Of a stretch of 64,000 nucleotides of DNA, positions 34,121 through 45,995 are shown piece after piece. The stretch spans positions 806,001 to 870,000 of the forward strand of contig JAIUPT010000010.1 of assembly GCA_022315425.1 (NCBI GenBank). The letters are read 5' to 3'. Both the position numbers and the translations under genes were made by a program. The stretch is from Pseudevernia furfuracea. Taxonomy: Eukaryota > Ascomycota > Lecanoromycetes > Lecanorales > Parmeliaceae. The notes below the pieces were generated by a model, which had not been told where the DNA came from, did no database searches, and saw only the letters and a program-made list of their open reading frames with translations. The first letter of the stretch is position 1. Every line of letters starts with the position of its first letter.

Positions 34121-37027
34121 ATGACTACTCAATTGTCCCATGCTGCATTGACGCAGATATGGAATTTCCCAAAGCTGAAGGGTCAACAAAACTATCAGCC
34201 ATGGGCCAAAAAGATGAAGAGTGCACTGGTGTACTCGGATTTATGGGACGTCGTCCAGAATGCAAACAAGGACTTTTCAACGAATCTATCAGTCACATCA
34301 GCACCTACGACTGCTCAGGCAACGGCCTATCAGACTCAATTGAAGACCTGAAAGCAGACGAACAATCAAGCGTCTGAGCTGATTTACTCCATGTGTGAAG
34401 ATAAACCAGTCGAAGCCATTGAGAACGATGAGGTTGTCATGAACCGATGAATCAAGTTGAAGAACAATTATTTCGACTCAGGTTTCGTTCTTCGGTTCAC
34501 CAAGTTACAAGAACTCTGAACAACATCAATGACAAGCAGTGACAACTTCATGAAGACGTACGTTGTCAACATACGAGCAAAGTCGAAGGATCTTAGTCGA
34601 ATGGGGACTAGAATAGACGAGTGGATACTCGTCTCATTGCTGTTGAACAACCTTGACATCAAGTACAAGAATTTCGTGCATCGTATCATCACGTCGTTGA
34701 ACGAAGTGTTCGACTTTGACAAAATTGTCACACTCCTTCATGAGGAAGAGCGTCTCCTGAAGAGAGACATCAAAGAACAAGTCATGACCGCCGTCATGAA
34801 GCGTTTCAAACAGAAGGAGGACGAGAAGAAGACCTCTGGTAGAGATAATAGCAATCGTGATCGAGGCTCAACGAGAGGCCGCGAGAGTAGGAACAACAAC
34901 ATCACTCAGCTAATTTCAAAGAACTCGAATAGTATCAACTATAAGGGCGATGGCGACCCTCCTAAGTGTCTTAAGTGTCATCTCAACAAGGATGATAACA
35001 AGAGACTACACTGGTCATACGACTGCTGAACCCTTCATGAGGATCGTATCTCAGACAGATTTCGTGACGTCTTTAAGAAGGCTAAGGCCAAGGCGAATGC
35101 CGTCAAAGAACGTGAACGACCAGACGATTTCGAAGATAATCACAGTACTCATATTTCGGCAATGATTCACTTGGTCATTGATCAAAACATCGTGGCAGAC
35201 GAAGAGAATAAGATCTGAAACTTCTCGTTTAACGCGACTACATCGAAATCCTATAACGAGGATATATCGAAGGAGTCGATCATAGAGACTCTCGATTAGT
35301 CTCTATCTCAATTGACAGAAAAACAAGAGAGGGAATCTACATTGAAGATATCGCAAGAAGAATCGATGATTCAGCTTACGCATATATCAAACTTTGTCGA
35401 ATACGCAAGCACACGACTGCTTCCCTCTTCGAGAGCACTTCTCGACATCGAATGTCAGAAGAAAGAAATCATAGTGAAGGCATTAAGCGCGCACTTCACG
35501 TCTCAGCTTCAATCTACGTCAAACTTTTGCGACGAGACAAGCCGGGAGACAGAGAAAAAGCTTGTCTCTCAGTTCGAAGTTGTCGATTTTGAAATAATTG
35601 ATCAACTTTTACATAAGACGTTCTCATATTTTCGTGTATACTCCGCAGCGTTGAACAGTGATCTCACGACGTCACGAGACTAAATGATCGACTCAGAGTG
35701 TACTAATCACATGTTCTTCGACAAGAACGAGTTTATCGAGTATCGACCCTATCGTGAAGAAGTAATTGTTGTCAACGAAGTCACTGTCTGAACTCAAGGA
35801 CGTGACACAGTCGAAATGAAATAACTATTGAAGAATAAAATCAGCAACATAGTTCGTGTTGAGAACGTGTTACATGTATCAGACTTTACATGCGAGCTAT
35901 TTTCAATTAGTCAGATCATCAAGAAGGGATTTGAAATCGCCTTTCTCGATAATGATTGTCACATTTTAAAGAATGGTGTACTTGTAGAAAGTGCATCAAA
36001 GACTCGAAACATCTATATACTGAATGTGTCCCAGTCTACGACCAAAATTGTCGCCCTAATTCAGAAGAATACGAGAGCACTGTTTATCGCCCTAATGTTT
36101 AACGAAGACGCAGTCGAACTGTGACATCGTCGAATAAGACATCTAAACGAGGTAGATCTCAAGAGACTCGTTAACATGAGCAAGGGCATCATCTTAACAC
36201 AAAAACCTCGAATCAAGCTTATTTGCGAGGCGTGTTCTAAGGCAAAGTCGTCTCGCAAGGTCTCAAGAAGACAACAGCGAGAGATACTCGAAAAACTCGA
36301 TAAAGTCCATATCGACTTGAGGGGATCATTCAACGTGTCATCGGTCAATGAAGTCAAATACTATATGCTTCTAACGAATCAAGCGACCCTTCGAATCTAA
36401 TACTTCACGTATAAGCATAAGGACGAAACGTTTAAGCTCTTTCGTGACTGGAAAACTCAAGTGGAAAACGAGTCAGGATGTAAACTCAAGATAGTACGCA
36501 TTGACAATGATACTGAGTTCATCAACGACGACTTTAAGGTCTTACTCAAGGACTCAGAAGTTATAATGAAGTTTATCGTGATTTATACTCCAGAGCAGAA
36601 TGAACTCAGCGAAGTTTAAAATCGCGTCGTTATGAACGACGTGAGAGCTATGTTGTTCGACTCGAAGCTAACACGTTATCTCTGATTTAAACTTCTTCAC
36701 ATCAAGGTCTATCAGAAGAACCGAAGTTCAACAATCAAGATACACGATATAATCTCTCATAAGACGTGAACTGACGAATAACCATTTCTCGGACACATGA
36801 GGATCATTAACTGCGTGGTCTGGGTTCACATACTCAAGGAAAAACGCAAGAAACTCGACGAGCGTAACAAGAAATGCTACTTGATAGACTATGACGATAT
36901 ATTCATATTTAGAGTATGAAACCCAGTCAGCAGAAAAGTCGAAAGATCGTCACACGTTGATTTTGACGAAACTCGTTTGATGACTTTAGCCGTGTAAGAC
37001 ACGGGCTACTAACTAGCTGACGTCACT
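34121..37027 (+). pseudogene. Copia gag-protease-integrase, broken by stops
   Basis: Starts with ATG and reads a copia-type Gag (QIWNFPKLKGQQNYQPWAKK). A degenerate zinc knuckle lies near 34,968-35,028 (CLKCHLNKDDNKRLHWSYDC). The protease region carries DSECTNHM near 35,687 where DSG is expected. A GAG-pre-integrase segment follows (ENVLHVSDFTCELFSISQ, RHLNEVDLKRLV), then an integrase CxxC (CEACSKAKSS) and core (KLKIVRIDNDTEF). At least ten in-frame stops occur, mostly TGA and TAA. The frame is cut at 37,027 by the gypsy insertion. Confidence 0.88.
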
Positions 37028-37032
37028 AACGA
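37028..37032. repeat. Target-site duplication AACGA (left) of the gypsy element
   Basis: AACGA precedes the left gypsy LTR and recurs right after the right LTR at 43,383-43,387. Confidence 0.92.
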
Positions 37033-37306
37033 TGTAAGGGTCATGAGGTCTCTAGGCATGAGGCGGCCTGTCAGAAGTCCAGGAATCCAACATACATCTA
37101 GGCCAGATTCGGGAGACTATCCCTCTGGTGCAGCTGTGCGGCTGTGCGGCTATAGCAGTCGCATAGTAAGTTTGCTTGGCATGGGGGTGCACTCTCCTCT
37201 GCTAAATATGCTGCCTCTGAGGACTCCCACCGAGTTCCTCAGGATTCAGTCTATCTAGTAATCAATTCATCTGTTACTCACTCACGCATGCCTAGACCTC
37301 GTTACA
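37033..37306 (+). repeat. 5' LTR of the gypsy element
   Basis: 274 bp. It differs from the 3' LTR at 7 sites, every one a transition at a CpC (or the complementary GpG). Confidence 0.95.
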
Positions 37307-37456
37307 TTTCTGAATTCTTCAACTCTCGCTATCGTCGACACGGTAGTAAGGGGGGTGTGCTCGTTTGATAACAATACCACTTTCGTGACTCGCTGTCACC
37401 TCTATCTATCTCTTAATTGACGTCGGCGTCGGGTCAGTCAATTTCGAATTATTTAG

Positions 37457-38703
37457 ATGACTTCTGCAGTAGGATTACGATCGAGACAGTAGATATCGGG
37501 TCCCGAAGAGAGACAAGGAGTATTATCGGATGACATCAACGCTGGCGAAGGAGGATCTAATGAGGTTACTTCAGAAACAAGCGAAGAAGATGGTCATGGC
37601 GATATTGGCTCACACACGGACGGGTCAGCAGGAACGATGTTAGACTCAAGGGAGCTTATAACATTTCGAGTCTATCAAGCGCACGCGGAGGAGTTTGCAG
37701 CATATCAGGCAAATCAAGCGTTGCCACGTCGTCGATAAGCGTTACTGAGTTACGAGACTCAGGGGATGTCAAAGAGACAGACATCAAATCTTAAAGCGAA
37801 AGATCCAGCGTTATACAAGAGAGTCAGCCCAGCGAAATTGAACGAGTTTATTTACGAGTGTGAGCGACAATTCGCTTTCAGAGGTTTTCAGAGTGAGGAG
37901 ATTCAGAAAGGTGTCACATCAATGAGCCAGTCGCAATTGCGAGAGAAGACTATCAAGAAGGTCGTCTATGCTATCGGTTTTCTTAAGAGTACGTCTAGAA
38001 CCGATTGAAGATTCTGATTGCTTCAGAATTCAGAGGGAGCGACGTCATGAACGCATTTTAAGACGCTATTGTTCGAATTTCTGAAGGGGGACAAGAAGGA
38101 AGCATATCTTGAGACGAATAAGAAGTTGTTAGCTGCGAAGCAGAGGAAAGACGACATTATCAATGCTTTTCATGAATATGCTTACAAGCTACACATTCGT
38201 CTTAGGGCTCTAGATTCGGCGCAGGCTATGACGGATCGATAGTTCTTTAACTTCATCCGAGCGCGAATACTATCGAATCATCGAGTCGAGCTAGATAAGC
38301 TCATGATTGGGTCAAGAACGATTCAAGAATTGTTAACTCAAATACGCAAATATGAGAGAGCTGCGAAAACTCATACAAAGCAGGATGGAGACAGCAGGTC
38401 TTATTCTGAGTTATCTTCGAAATCATAGAACTCGAAGAGGGACAACAAGTCGAGTCGGACAGGTAAATTAGATCAGAAGGGTCGTGACGAGATCTTAGGG
38501 TAGGCAAAGACCTCTCGCAAAAAGGAGAATGAGTCTACTTTTGTTATGTACAAAGACAAGCTGACAGATAAGGTCAGAGAACGTCGTTTCAAGAACAAGG
38601 CTTGTTACAAGTGTGATATGTCTGATTATCGAACTGCTGAATGCATCGTCAAGGAACAAGTCATGTTCGACTCGCTTAAGATGCTCGAGACGACAAAAAA
38701 CTA
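37457..38703 (+). pseudogene. Gypsy gag, broken
   Basis: ATG at 37,457 opens a frame with early stops. The longest open piece is 37,766-38,008 (SPAKLNEFIYECERQF). A zinc knuckle at about 38,602-38,643 reads CYKCDMSDYRTAEC: its expected His is Tyr, as one C-to-T change of CAT would give. Gag lies one frame away from pol, so a frameshift or an indel separates them. Confidence 0.85.
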
Positions 38704-38931
38704 GTGAGCGCAGTGATGACTTCGAACACTGTGTTTGTATGAGGAGTGAGAACAGCTCCCTTCGTCGATAAATTCGAATTAATGAACATCTCGTCGAATA
38801 ATGACGATTCGAGTCGGACAGTCGAATTAGTTAAATCAAGCTTCGAGTCGAACGTCGAATCGAGTATCTCTCTACCTATCAAGACAGAGTTCATTGTTGA
38901 CGTAAGAGTATGGGCGATCAAGGTTTAGGCT

Positions 38932-41900
38932 GTGCAGCAGCGGATCAAGGAACTATCAAAGATAAACAGTCTGTTCATTAAGAACATTCTAGTGCAGAAC
39001 GCGAGGGGTAAGATCAACACTTTCAGTGCACTGGCTGATAGTGGTGCTGAAGTAAACATTATTAATCGTGTGACTGCAAGAAAGATGAGCTTATCGATGC
39101 TTAATATCAATATTGAGCTAAGTGCGATTCACGGCAAGGCAGTTAAGATCTACGAGATGCACTATATCGAATTCCAGTAGAAGGACGAACAAGGTCGAGT
39201 TCGTTACTTTCAGAACACCTTTTTCGCTGCGGACATCGACACACAAATGATTCTTGATATGCCATGGCTGACCATGGCGAATTTTAATATTGATTGAGTC
39301 AAGAGGTCTTTCCAGTGAAGAACTTACACTGCGGCAGTAGCTCTGATGACTACGTGTCGAGTGAACATTATTAAGTCAGAGAATTTTGCTGAGCTTGCTA
39401 TTAACAAGAACGCAGACTGTTTCGCTATACACGCAAGTCAAGTGGTGAGCGCAAACGAATCTTCGATACATCAAGACCGTCAAGATCATATTGCTCGGGC
39501 AAACGTTGCTAGGACTGTGAATCTACCTCCTGAGTATATTGAGTACTTCGATATCTTTTCTGACAGTGATACTGCAGAGTTACCGAGTCACGAACCTGCG
39601 GACCATGTCATCGATCTCATAGACGAGAAACAATCGTCGTACGACCCTATCTACAGTCTGAACGAAGTAGAGCTGAACATCTTAAGAAGTTACATCGAGA
39701 CCAATCTGACGAACGATTTTATACGGTCAAGCACGTTCTCGGCGGGATCTCTTATTCTTTTTGTGAAAAAGCCTGGCGGAGGTTTGCGCCTATGTGTGAA
39801 CTATCGAGAACTGAATATAATTACGATAAAGAATCGTTATCCCCTTTCTCTTGTTGACGAGTCGATTGATCGTCTGACTATGATCAAAAGATACACACAG
39901 TTGAATCTCATCGCTACATATCATCGTCTTCGCATCAGAAAGGGTGATGAATGAAAGACTGCGTTCAGAACACGTTATGGTCACTTTGAGTATCAAGTCT
40001 TATCGTTTGGGCTGACAAATGTCTCTGCAACTTTTCAAGCGTATATCAATCAAGCATTAACTGAGAAGCTAGATGTCTTCTATATTGTTTACCTTGATGA
40101 TATTCTTATTTACACGCAAGATATAGATGCGAAGCACGTCGAGGCTGTAAAGTGGGTTTTGAACAAATTGAAGCAACACGAGCTGTTCGTCAATCTTCAA
40201 AAATGTCGTTTCAGCACAGATGAGGTGCACTTTCTAAGATATGTTATCGCTTCGTCGAGGGTTAGCATAAAGAAAGATCGAATACAGTCAGTCAGGAACT
40301 AATCGAAGCTGAAGTCTGTACGAGACATTCAGATATTCGTGAGCTTTGCGAATTTTTATCGCAGGTTTATACGTGGGTTCAGTAAGATCGCTGCTCCACT
40401 TACGGAGTTGATCAAGGTCAACGTTTAAGAGAGATCGAGCTCTGATAGAGTAGTCTCTAACGCCTAGTAGGATACGCGAGTCGTATTCGAGCGTACGAAG
40501 CCAAATGAAAAAAACTCGCAGAGTTCATTTGTGCTTACATCTGAGATAAAGAAAGCTTTCGAGGAGTTGAAAATGGTCTTCACGATCGCATCGATTTTAC
40601 GGCATTTTAATTCTGAGCTGTCAATAAGAATTGAGACTAATGCGTCGGGCTATGTTATTGGTGGTATTCTAAGCCAGTTGTATGGTGAATTGTGACACTC
40701 AGTAGTCTACTATTCACGTAAACAAATATCGACGGAGACGCGGTATGACGTTTATGATAAAGAGCTGTTAGCTATCATAAAGTCGTTTAAACACTGGCGT
40801 TACTACTGCGAGGGTAGTAGACATAAGATCAAGGTCTTAACAGATCATTATAATCTTAAGAGATTTATGAGTACTACGCGGCTGAATAGTCGTTAGATTC
40901 GTTGAGCGCAGAAGCTGAGTCGTTACGATTTTGTTATTGAATATCGTTAGAGAAAACACAATTTCGCGGATTTACTCAGTCGAATTCCTGACTACGAGCA
41001 AGATAATGATACTGCGAAACGCGAGAACTATCAATTGCTGAGCGAGCTGAAGCAGACGTTACGTGGTTTTCGTGCTGTGAGAAGATCGATCTTTATGGCT
41101 GATTGCTTTCAAATGCTTATCGCTGGGACTTATAGGGTGCCTGGTACATATAAGCAGTGGGCACGTATTCGTGCCACTGTTACAGTAGAAGACCTCGCAG
41201 AAAATATTATAAACGATCAGTCGTTCGACGATATGCTCGTGGAGCTGACTCGTGAAGATGATCATATAAAGAAGATATTAAAACAGCTGAAGCAGTCTGT
41301 TATCAACTCTCTGAGCGACCTGAGCGACCAATTCTACAGTTATGTCGATGGACGACTGTATCATGAAGGGAAGATCTATGTCTCTGCGGCGTTACGAGAT
41401 GTGATCCTCGATCGGTATCACGATGCTTCTCTGACAGGTCATTTCGGTGTTGAAAAGACTCAGACACTAATTCAACGCAAGTACTTCTGGTCGAAGCTTG
41501 TAAGAGATGTGAGCGAGCACGTTACATCGTGTTCTGTGTGCGCTATGATCAAGTCGTCTAGATATAAGTCGTATGATAAGTTGATATCATTGTCGGCTTT
41601 TACTTATAAGTGAAAGAACATCTTATTGAACTTCGTCACTGAACTGCCGCCCTTCAAGGACTGGCGTGATCACATCTACGATTCGATTCTGATAATTGTG
41701 AATCGTCTCACGAAGATGTCACATTATATAGCAGTGAACAAGACGCTCGACGCGAAGTAGTTCGCACAAGTGCTGATCGAGAATCTGATAAAATATCATG
41801 AACTACCTGACTCAATAGTAACGAACCGTGAGTCGCTATTCACCTCTCAGTTCTGATCTAGCCTTACATACTTTCTGAGGGTGAAGCGGCGCTTGTCGAC

Positions 41901-42800
41901 TGCATTTCACTCTCAGATCGATGGCCAGACTGAGCGACAAAATAGTATCATGAAATAATACTTACGGGCCTTCGTCTGCTGGGAGCAGGACGATTAAGTG
42001 ACATGGTTATCAATCGCGGAGTTTGCGTATAATAACGCAAAGAACTCAGTTACTGGCATATCGCCTTTTGAGGCTAACTTGGGCTACAGCCTCAGAATGT
42101 CATGAGACGAGGACATCGATTCGAAATCTCGCTCGCAGGCTGCAGTTGACAACGCAAAGCATCTGTTTACACTTATAAGTGTCTGTAAAGATGCGATCTT
42201 AACTGCTTAGCAGTTATAGATCGAGTACGTGAATAAACATCGCAAGTCATAAGACTATAAAGTAGGTGACTTGATATAATTGAACATTAAATATCTCAAG
42301 ACCAAGCGGAATAGGAAGCTGGAATTCAAAAACTTCGGTTTATTTCTTATCACAGACGTCATCGGTTTATAGTTCTATCGACTCGAGTTGCCGAGCGGCT
42401 AACGAATTCATAACGTCTTTTATGTGTTCTTGCTGAAAAAGAACTTCTCAAAACAGGGGGAGATAAGTCAAAGTCTAGAGAACATGAAATTCGACGAAGG
42501 CGATACACATGACTACGTGATCGCTGACGTTGTGAATAGTGTAGTTTTTGAATCAGGCGAGAATGGCAAGGTAGGAGGCCTATACTATTAAGTTCACTAA
42601 AAAGGATATTCTGACTCAGAGAATATATGGGAACCCTACGAGGGAGTCTCTCATTTACGGAAGTTGTTAGATAAGTTTTATAAGGAGCACTCTAACAAGT
42701 CTACAGTCGAATTAGTGATCATCGAAAGAAAGTCACAACGACGTGTTTCAAAGAGATCTGCGTCGAAGAACAAGGGCAAGAATATAGAAGAAAGCATTGA
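38932..42800 (+). pseudogene. Gypsy pol (protease, RT, RNase H, integrase, chromodomain), broken
   Basis: Protease FSALADSGAEVNIINR (about 39,020). RT: FVKKPGGGLRLCVNYRELN (about 39,760), then the YLDD box at 40,090-40,101. RNase H: IRIETNASGYVIGG (about 40,627), where the first catalytic Asp is Asn. Integrase: a zinc domain with paired His and Cys (ends CSVCAMIKSS, about 41,530) and core RLTKMSHYIAV, with SIVTNRES where an Asp is expected in place of Asn. The end is a chromodomain (about 42,511-42,700: DYVIADVVNS, NIWEPYEGVSHLRKLLDKFY). Stops are frequent. A chromodomain marks chromoviruses and can steer integration to histone-marked chromatin. Confidence 0.9.
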
Positions 42801-43108
42801 ACATTCGTGACAGTGCTACAAACGATAGTACTCTTTTGTTCATTTTCCTACCTAACGAGAAGGTTTTATAATTTTAACGAGACTAGTCTAGACATTATAT
42901 AAGACGAAAGGATAGAAGTTCGAACGATATCGATTCGACTGATTGACTCGGACTCTGAATCGGATGGATTTCAATTACTTGACGTTCGTCTGATGTTTGC
43001 TGACGCATTGTGGCATGGCTGCAATGGGGTATCGATATACGACATGCTGTTGTTCTTTTTTCGGGCTTGCTATCTCACAGGAGCTCGTCTTTGAAAAGGG
43101 GGGATAAT

Positions 43109-43382
43109 TGTAAGGGCCATGAGGTCTCTAGGCATGAGGCGGCCTGTCAGAAGTCCAGGAATCCAACATACATCTAGGCCAGATCCGAGAGACTATCCCT
43201 CTGGTGCAGCTGTGCGGCTGTGCGGCTATAGCAGTCGCATAGTAAGTTTGCTTGGCATGGGGGTGCACTCTCCCCTGCTAAATATGCTGCCTCTGAGGAC
43301 TCCCACCGAGTTCCTCAGGATTCAGTCTATCTAGTAACCAATCCATCTGTTACTCACTCACGCATGCCTAGACCCCGTTACA
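43109..43382 (+). repeat. 3' LTR of the gypsy element
   Basis: 274 bp, same ends as the 5' copy, followed by TSD AACGA. Confidence 0.95.
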
Positions 43383-43387
43383 AACGA
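43383..43387. repeat. Target-site duplication AACGA (right) of the gypsy element
   Basis: Direct copy of 37,028-37,032; the copia coding frame resumes after it. Confidence 0.92.
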
Positions 43388-45458
43388 CGACGATGACATA
43401 CTCGATGCAGGGGATAATGCTTCTGAGCATTATCATACATTACACGACGTCGACGACGACCCTTAAGAAGGCTTCAGCTTGCAGCATATATAAGACGTTC
43501 TTGATAATGCTTCAAATGTTGTCGAAGATCTCGAAGATGTGAGAGCAGCATCGAAAGAAGAATTTTCGAAAGATGACGATAATCAGATACCTCAGAACGC
43601 TCTAAATGTACACCTAGATTCAAGTATCGACGTAACGTATACTTCGAGATCGAAGCGTGTTCTCGCTTCATCTCAAAAGATACTTCTAAATAAAAAATGA
43701 AGCGATATCAAGATGTGAGCCCAGCGAGCTATTGCCCATATCAAGTGTAACGCAACTCTACAGTCAGAACGAATGTACTGTAGACTTGCTATCGTCGACC
43801 ATGAGAACTCTCAACATCATGACTTTGAGTCGAAATTCGATCTCGCTAACGCTGTTTAGAAGATAGCTAAAATGCGAAGAAATCAAGATATCGATAACGT
43901 CGATGACTACGAGTCATTGACTTATGAAGAAGCAATGATCGATCCCTATACTAAGCAATGAAGTGAGACTATGAACAAGCAAATGCAGTTCTTCGCTATT
44001 ATGAATATCTGAAGACTAATCAAGAGATCAAAGAACGCCCTCGTTCTCAGCGACAAGTGAGTCTATAAGATCAAGAAGAGACTTGACGAGACGATACTCT
44101 ATAAAGCACGCTGAGTAGTTCGAGAATTTGAACAAATCTACGATGTCAACTACGATCAAACATTTGTCTTCGTTGTCAAATTCATATCGTTTAAAGTGCT
44201 GTTTTTCATTATGACCTACTACGACCTAGACTGTGAACAAATAAACGTCATAATAGTCTTTCTCAACGCGTTGTTGAAGGAACGAATCTACGTGAAACAG
44301 CTCAAGGGGTATAAGAACGATGAACACGACATGATGTGTCTCTTGCTTAGGGCCCTGTATGGCCTCAAGCAATCCCCTCGTGAGTGATACGCTACTCTAC
44401 GAGACTTTCTGATATCAAAAGGCTTCAAGCACATCGAATCGGATCACTCACTCTTTGTTAATGAGGAAACACGTCTAATTGTCAGCGTGTATGTGGACGA
44501 TATTCAAATATATGACCCCCGGGGATCAAAACATATACCGGACCTCAAGGAAGAACTCAGCAAGCGCTTCGCAATGACCGATCTCGATTCATGCTCATAT
44601 TATTTGAGCATGGAAATTCAGAGAAATCGCGCAAAGAGGAGCGTTCGAATCACTCAGAGCACTTATTTGAAGAAAGTTCTCGCCCGTTTTAACATGGCAA
44701 ATTCCGCCCTCGTGTCAACATTAATGATAGTTGATACACAATTGAAAGAGGAATTAGTGAATCAAGCAACCTCGAACGTCGTTCGTGAGTATCAGTCAAT
44801 GATAAGATCAATAATGTACGTCATGATATAAACGCGTCCTGATATTTGCTTCGCCATAATCATTCTTTCTCGATACAATCAAAATCCGAATTCCAAGCAC
44901 ATCGCTGCTGTCAAGCGTGTGCTCCGATACTTGAAAGATACAATCGATCACGATATTATCTATGGGACCGTCAATGATCTCGAGGGGTTTACCGATGCTG
45001 ACTGGGCGTCGGATTCTGAGACTCGTAGATCTCTCGAAGTATACGTGTTCCTACTATATAAAGAGACTGTAAGCTGAACGTCGAAACGTCAGCAGTTCAT
45101 TACATTGTCGTCTTACGAGACCGAATACATAGTTCAAACGCAAGCAGTCAAGGAAGCAATATAACTAATTCGTCTATTAAACGAGTTGAATATCGATCTA
45201 GAACTTTCATCCAAGCCTGTTCTGATCAAGGCAGACAACCAGAGTATCATAGCATTGACTTCAGACCCTAGATTTCATACACGTACCAAGCACATCGACA
45301 TACAGTGACATTTTGTTCGAGACCAGATGGAAACTGGGACAGTGTTATTCGAGTGAGTATCTACGAGAGAAATGGCTGCTGACGGGCTTACAAAGGCTCT
45401 CAGCAAGAACAAATTTGATACATTTGTAGGCCAGTTAGGTCTCAAGAAGAGCGTCTAG
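43388..45458 (+). pseudogene. Copia RT and RNase H, broken
   Basis: Continues the copia frame right of the nested gypsy. RT starts near 43,920 (YEEAMIDPYTKQ) and contains LLRALYGLKQSPRE and the YVDD box at 44,490-44,501. RNase H holds GFTDADWASDSETRRS (about 44,987) and TKHIDIQ (about 45,287). In-frame stops replace expected Trp, Gln and Arg codons. It closes with a TAG at 45,456-45,458, probably the native stop. Confidence 0.9.
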
Positions 45459-45518
45459 AAGCAGGAGTTTAGTATAGACTCTGTGAGAGATACAGGCCCA
45501 TTATTGCCTGTGTGGGAG

Positions 45519-45713
45519 TGATGGAATTCAGTTAATCATAGACCGTTCCGCCCGCACTAGCGTGCCTTTTAGCGTGGCGCTAGTGGGCGACTCTTATCTA
45601 TTCTTCTTCTTCTCTTTCTTCTTATTCACTACATGTATTCTATATAGTTATGCAATAAAGTCGTTCTATTAGTCACTCAATATAAGATCTTATAGCTGTC
45701 ATATATTTCAACA
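45519..45713 (+). repeat. 3' LTR of the copia element
   Basis: 195 bp, preceded by the short purine-rich tract TGTGGGAG. At all 17 differing positions it carries T or A. Confidence 0.95.
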
Positions 45714-45718
45714 CTACT
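45714..45718. repeat. Target-site duplication CTACT (right) of the copia element
   Basis: Direct copy of 33,781-33,785. Confidence 0.9.
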
Positions 45719-45995
45719 AATCAATAATAATAAGCGATCTTCGTTCTCTTAAGTTATAATTACGAAAAATATAATAATAATAAATATCTCTATTACGTCT
45801 ACGTTTAAGATACTTAGTCTAAAGCTAATTATACGATCTCGTAATACGATAACGCTCTTATTAAGATTAAATAAATCGAAGCCTTTTGAACGATAGCGTT
45901 TTAAGTCGATAACTAAGTCTTTATTAAATCTTTTAAAATCGAGTTTATTGACATTATTAGAAAATTAATTATTTAAGTTCTTAAATAGGAACGAG

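Larger units (their letters stand above)
37033..43382 (+). mobile_element. Ty3/gypsy chromovirus-type LTR retrotransposon nested in the copia element
   Basis: 6,350 bp with 274-bp LTRs (TGTAAGGG...CGTTACA), 5-bp TSD AACGA and a purine tract (AAAAGGGGGGATAAT) just before the right LTR. Domain order is Gag with zinc knuckle, protease, RT, RNase H, integrase and a C-terminal chromodomain. The LTRs differ at 7 of 274 positions, fewer per base than the host copia LTRs, in line with later insertion. Both gag and pol have many in-frame stops, so it is not autonomous. Confidence 0.95.
33786..45713 (+). mobile_element. Ty1/copia LTR retrotransposon, complete but mutated and interrupted
   Basis: 195-bp LTRs start TG and end CA, with 5-bp TSDs and a primer-binding site just inside the left LTR. 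Gag, protease, integrase, RT and RNase H remnants appear in the copia order (integrase before RT). A Ty3/gypsy element (37,033-43,382) is inserted between integrase and RT. Without that insert and one TSD copy the element would be about 5.57 kb, and all open fragments (34,121; 34,529; 35,312; 35,828; 36,176; 44,196; 44,487) share one frame, so it was a single gag-pol ORF. Many in-frame TAA, TAG and TGA codons make it inactive. Confidence 0.95.

Noticed and set aside
37043..37258. A 71-residue ORF intact in both gypsy LTRs (also at 43,119-43,334)
   Set aside because: It lies wholly inside the 274-bp LTR and shows no protein features. The second copy follows from LTR duplication, so its preservation is not independent evidence of coding.
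37033..43382. CRISPR array or tandem-repeat reading of the long direct repeats
   Set aside because: The repeats are two 274-bp LTRs with TSDs and retrotransposon domains between them.
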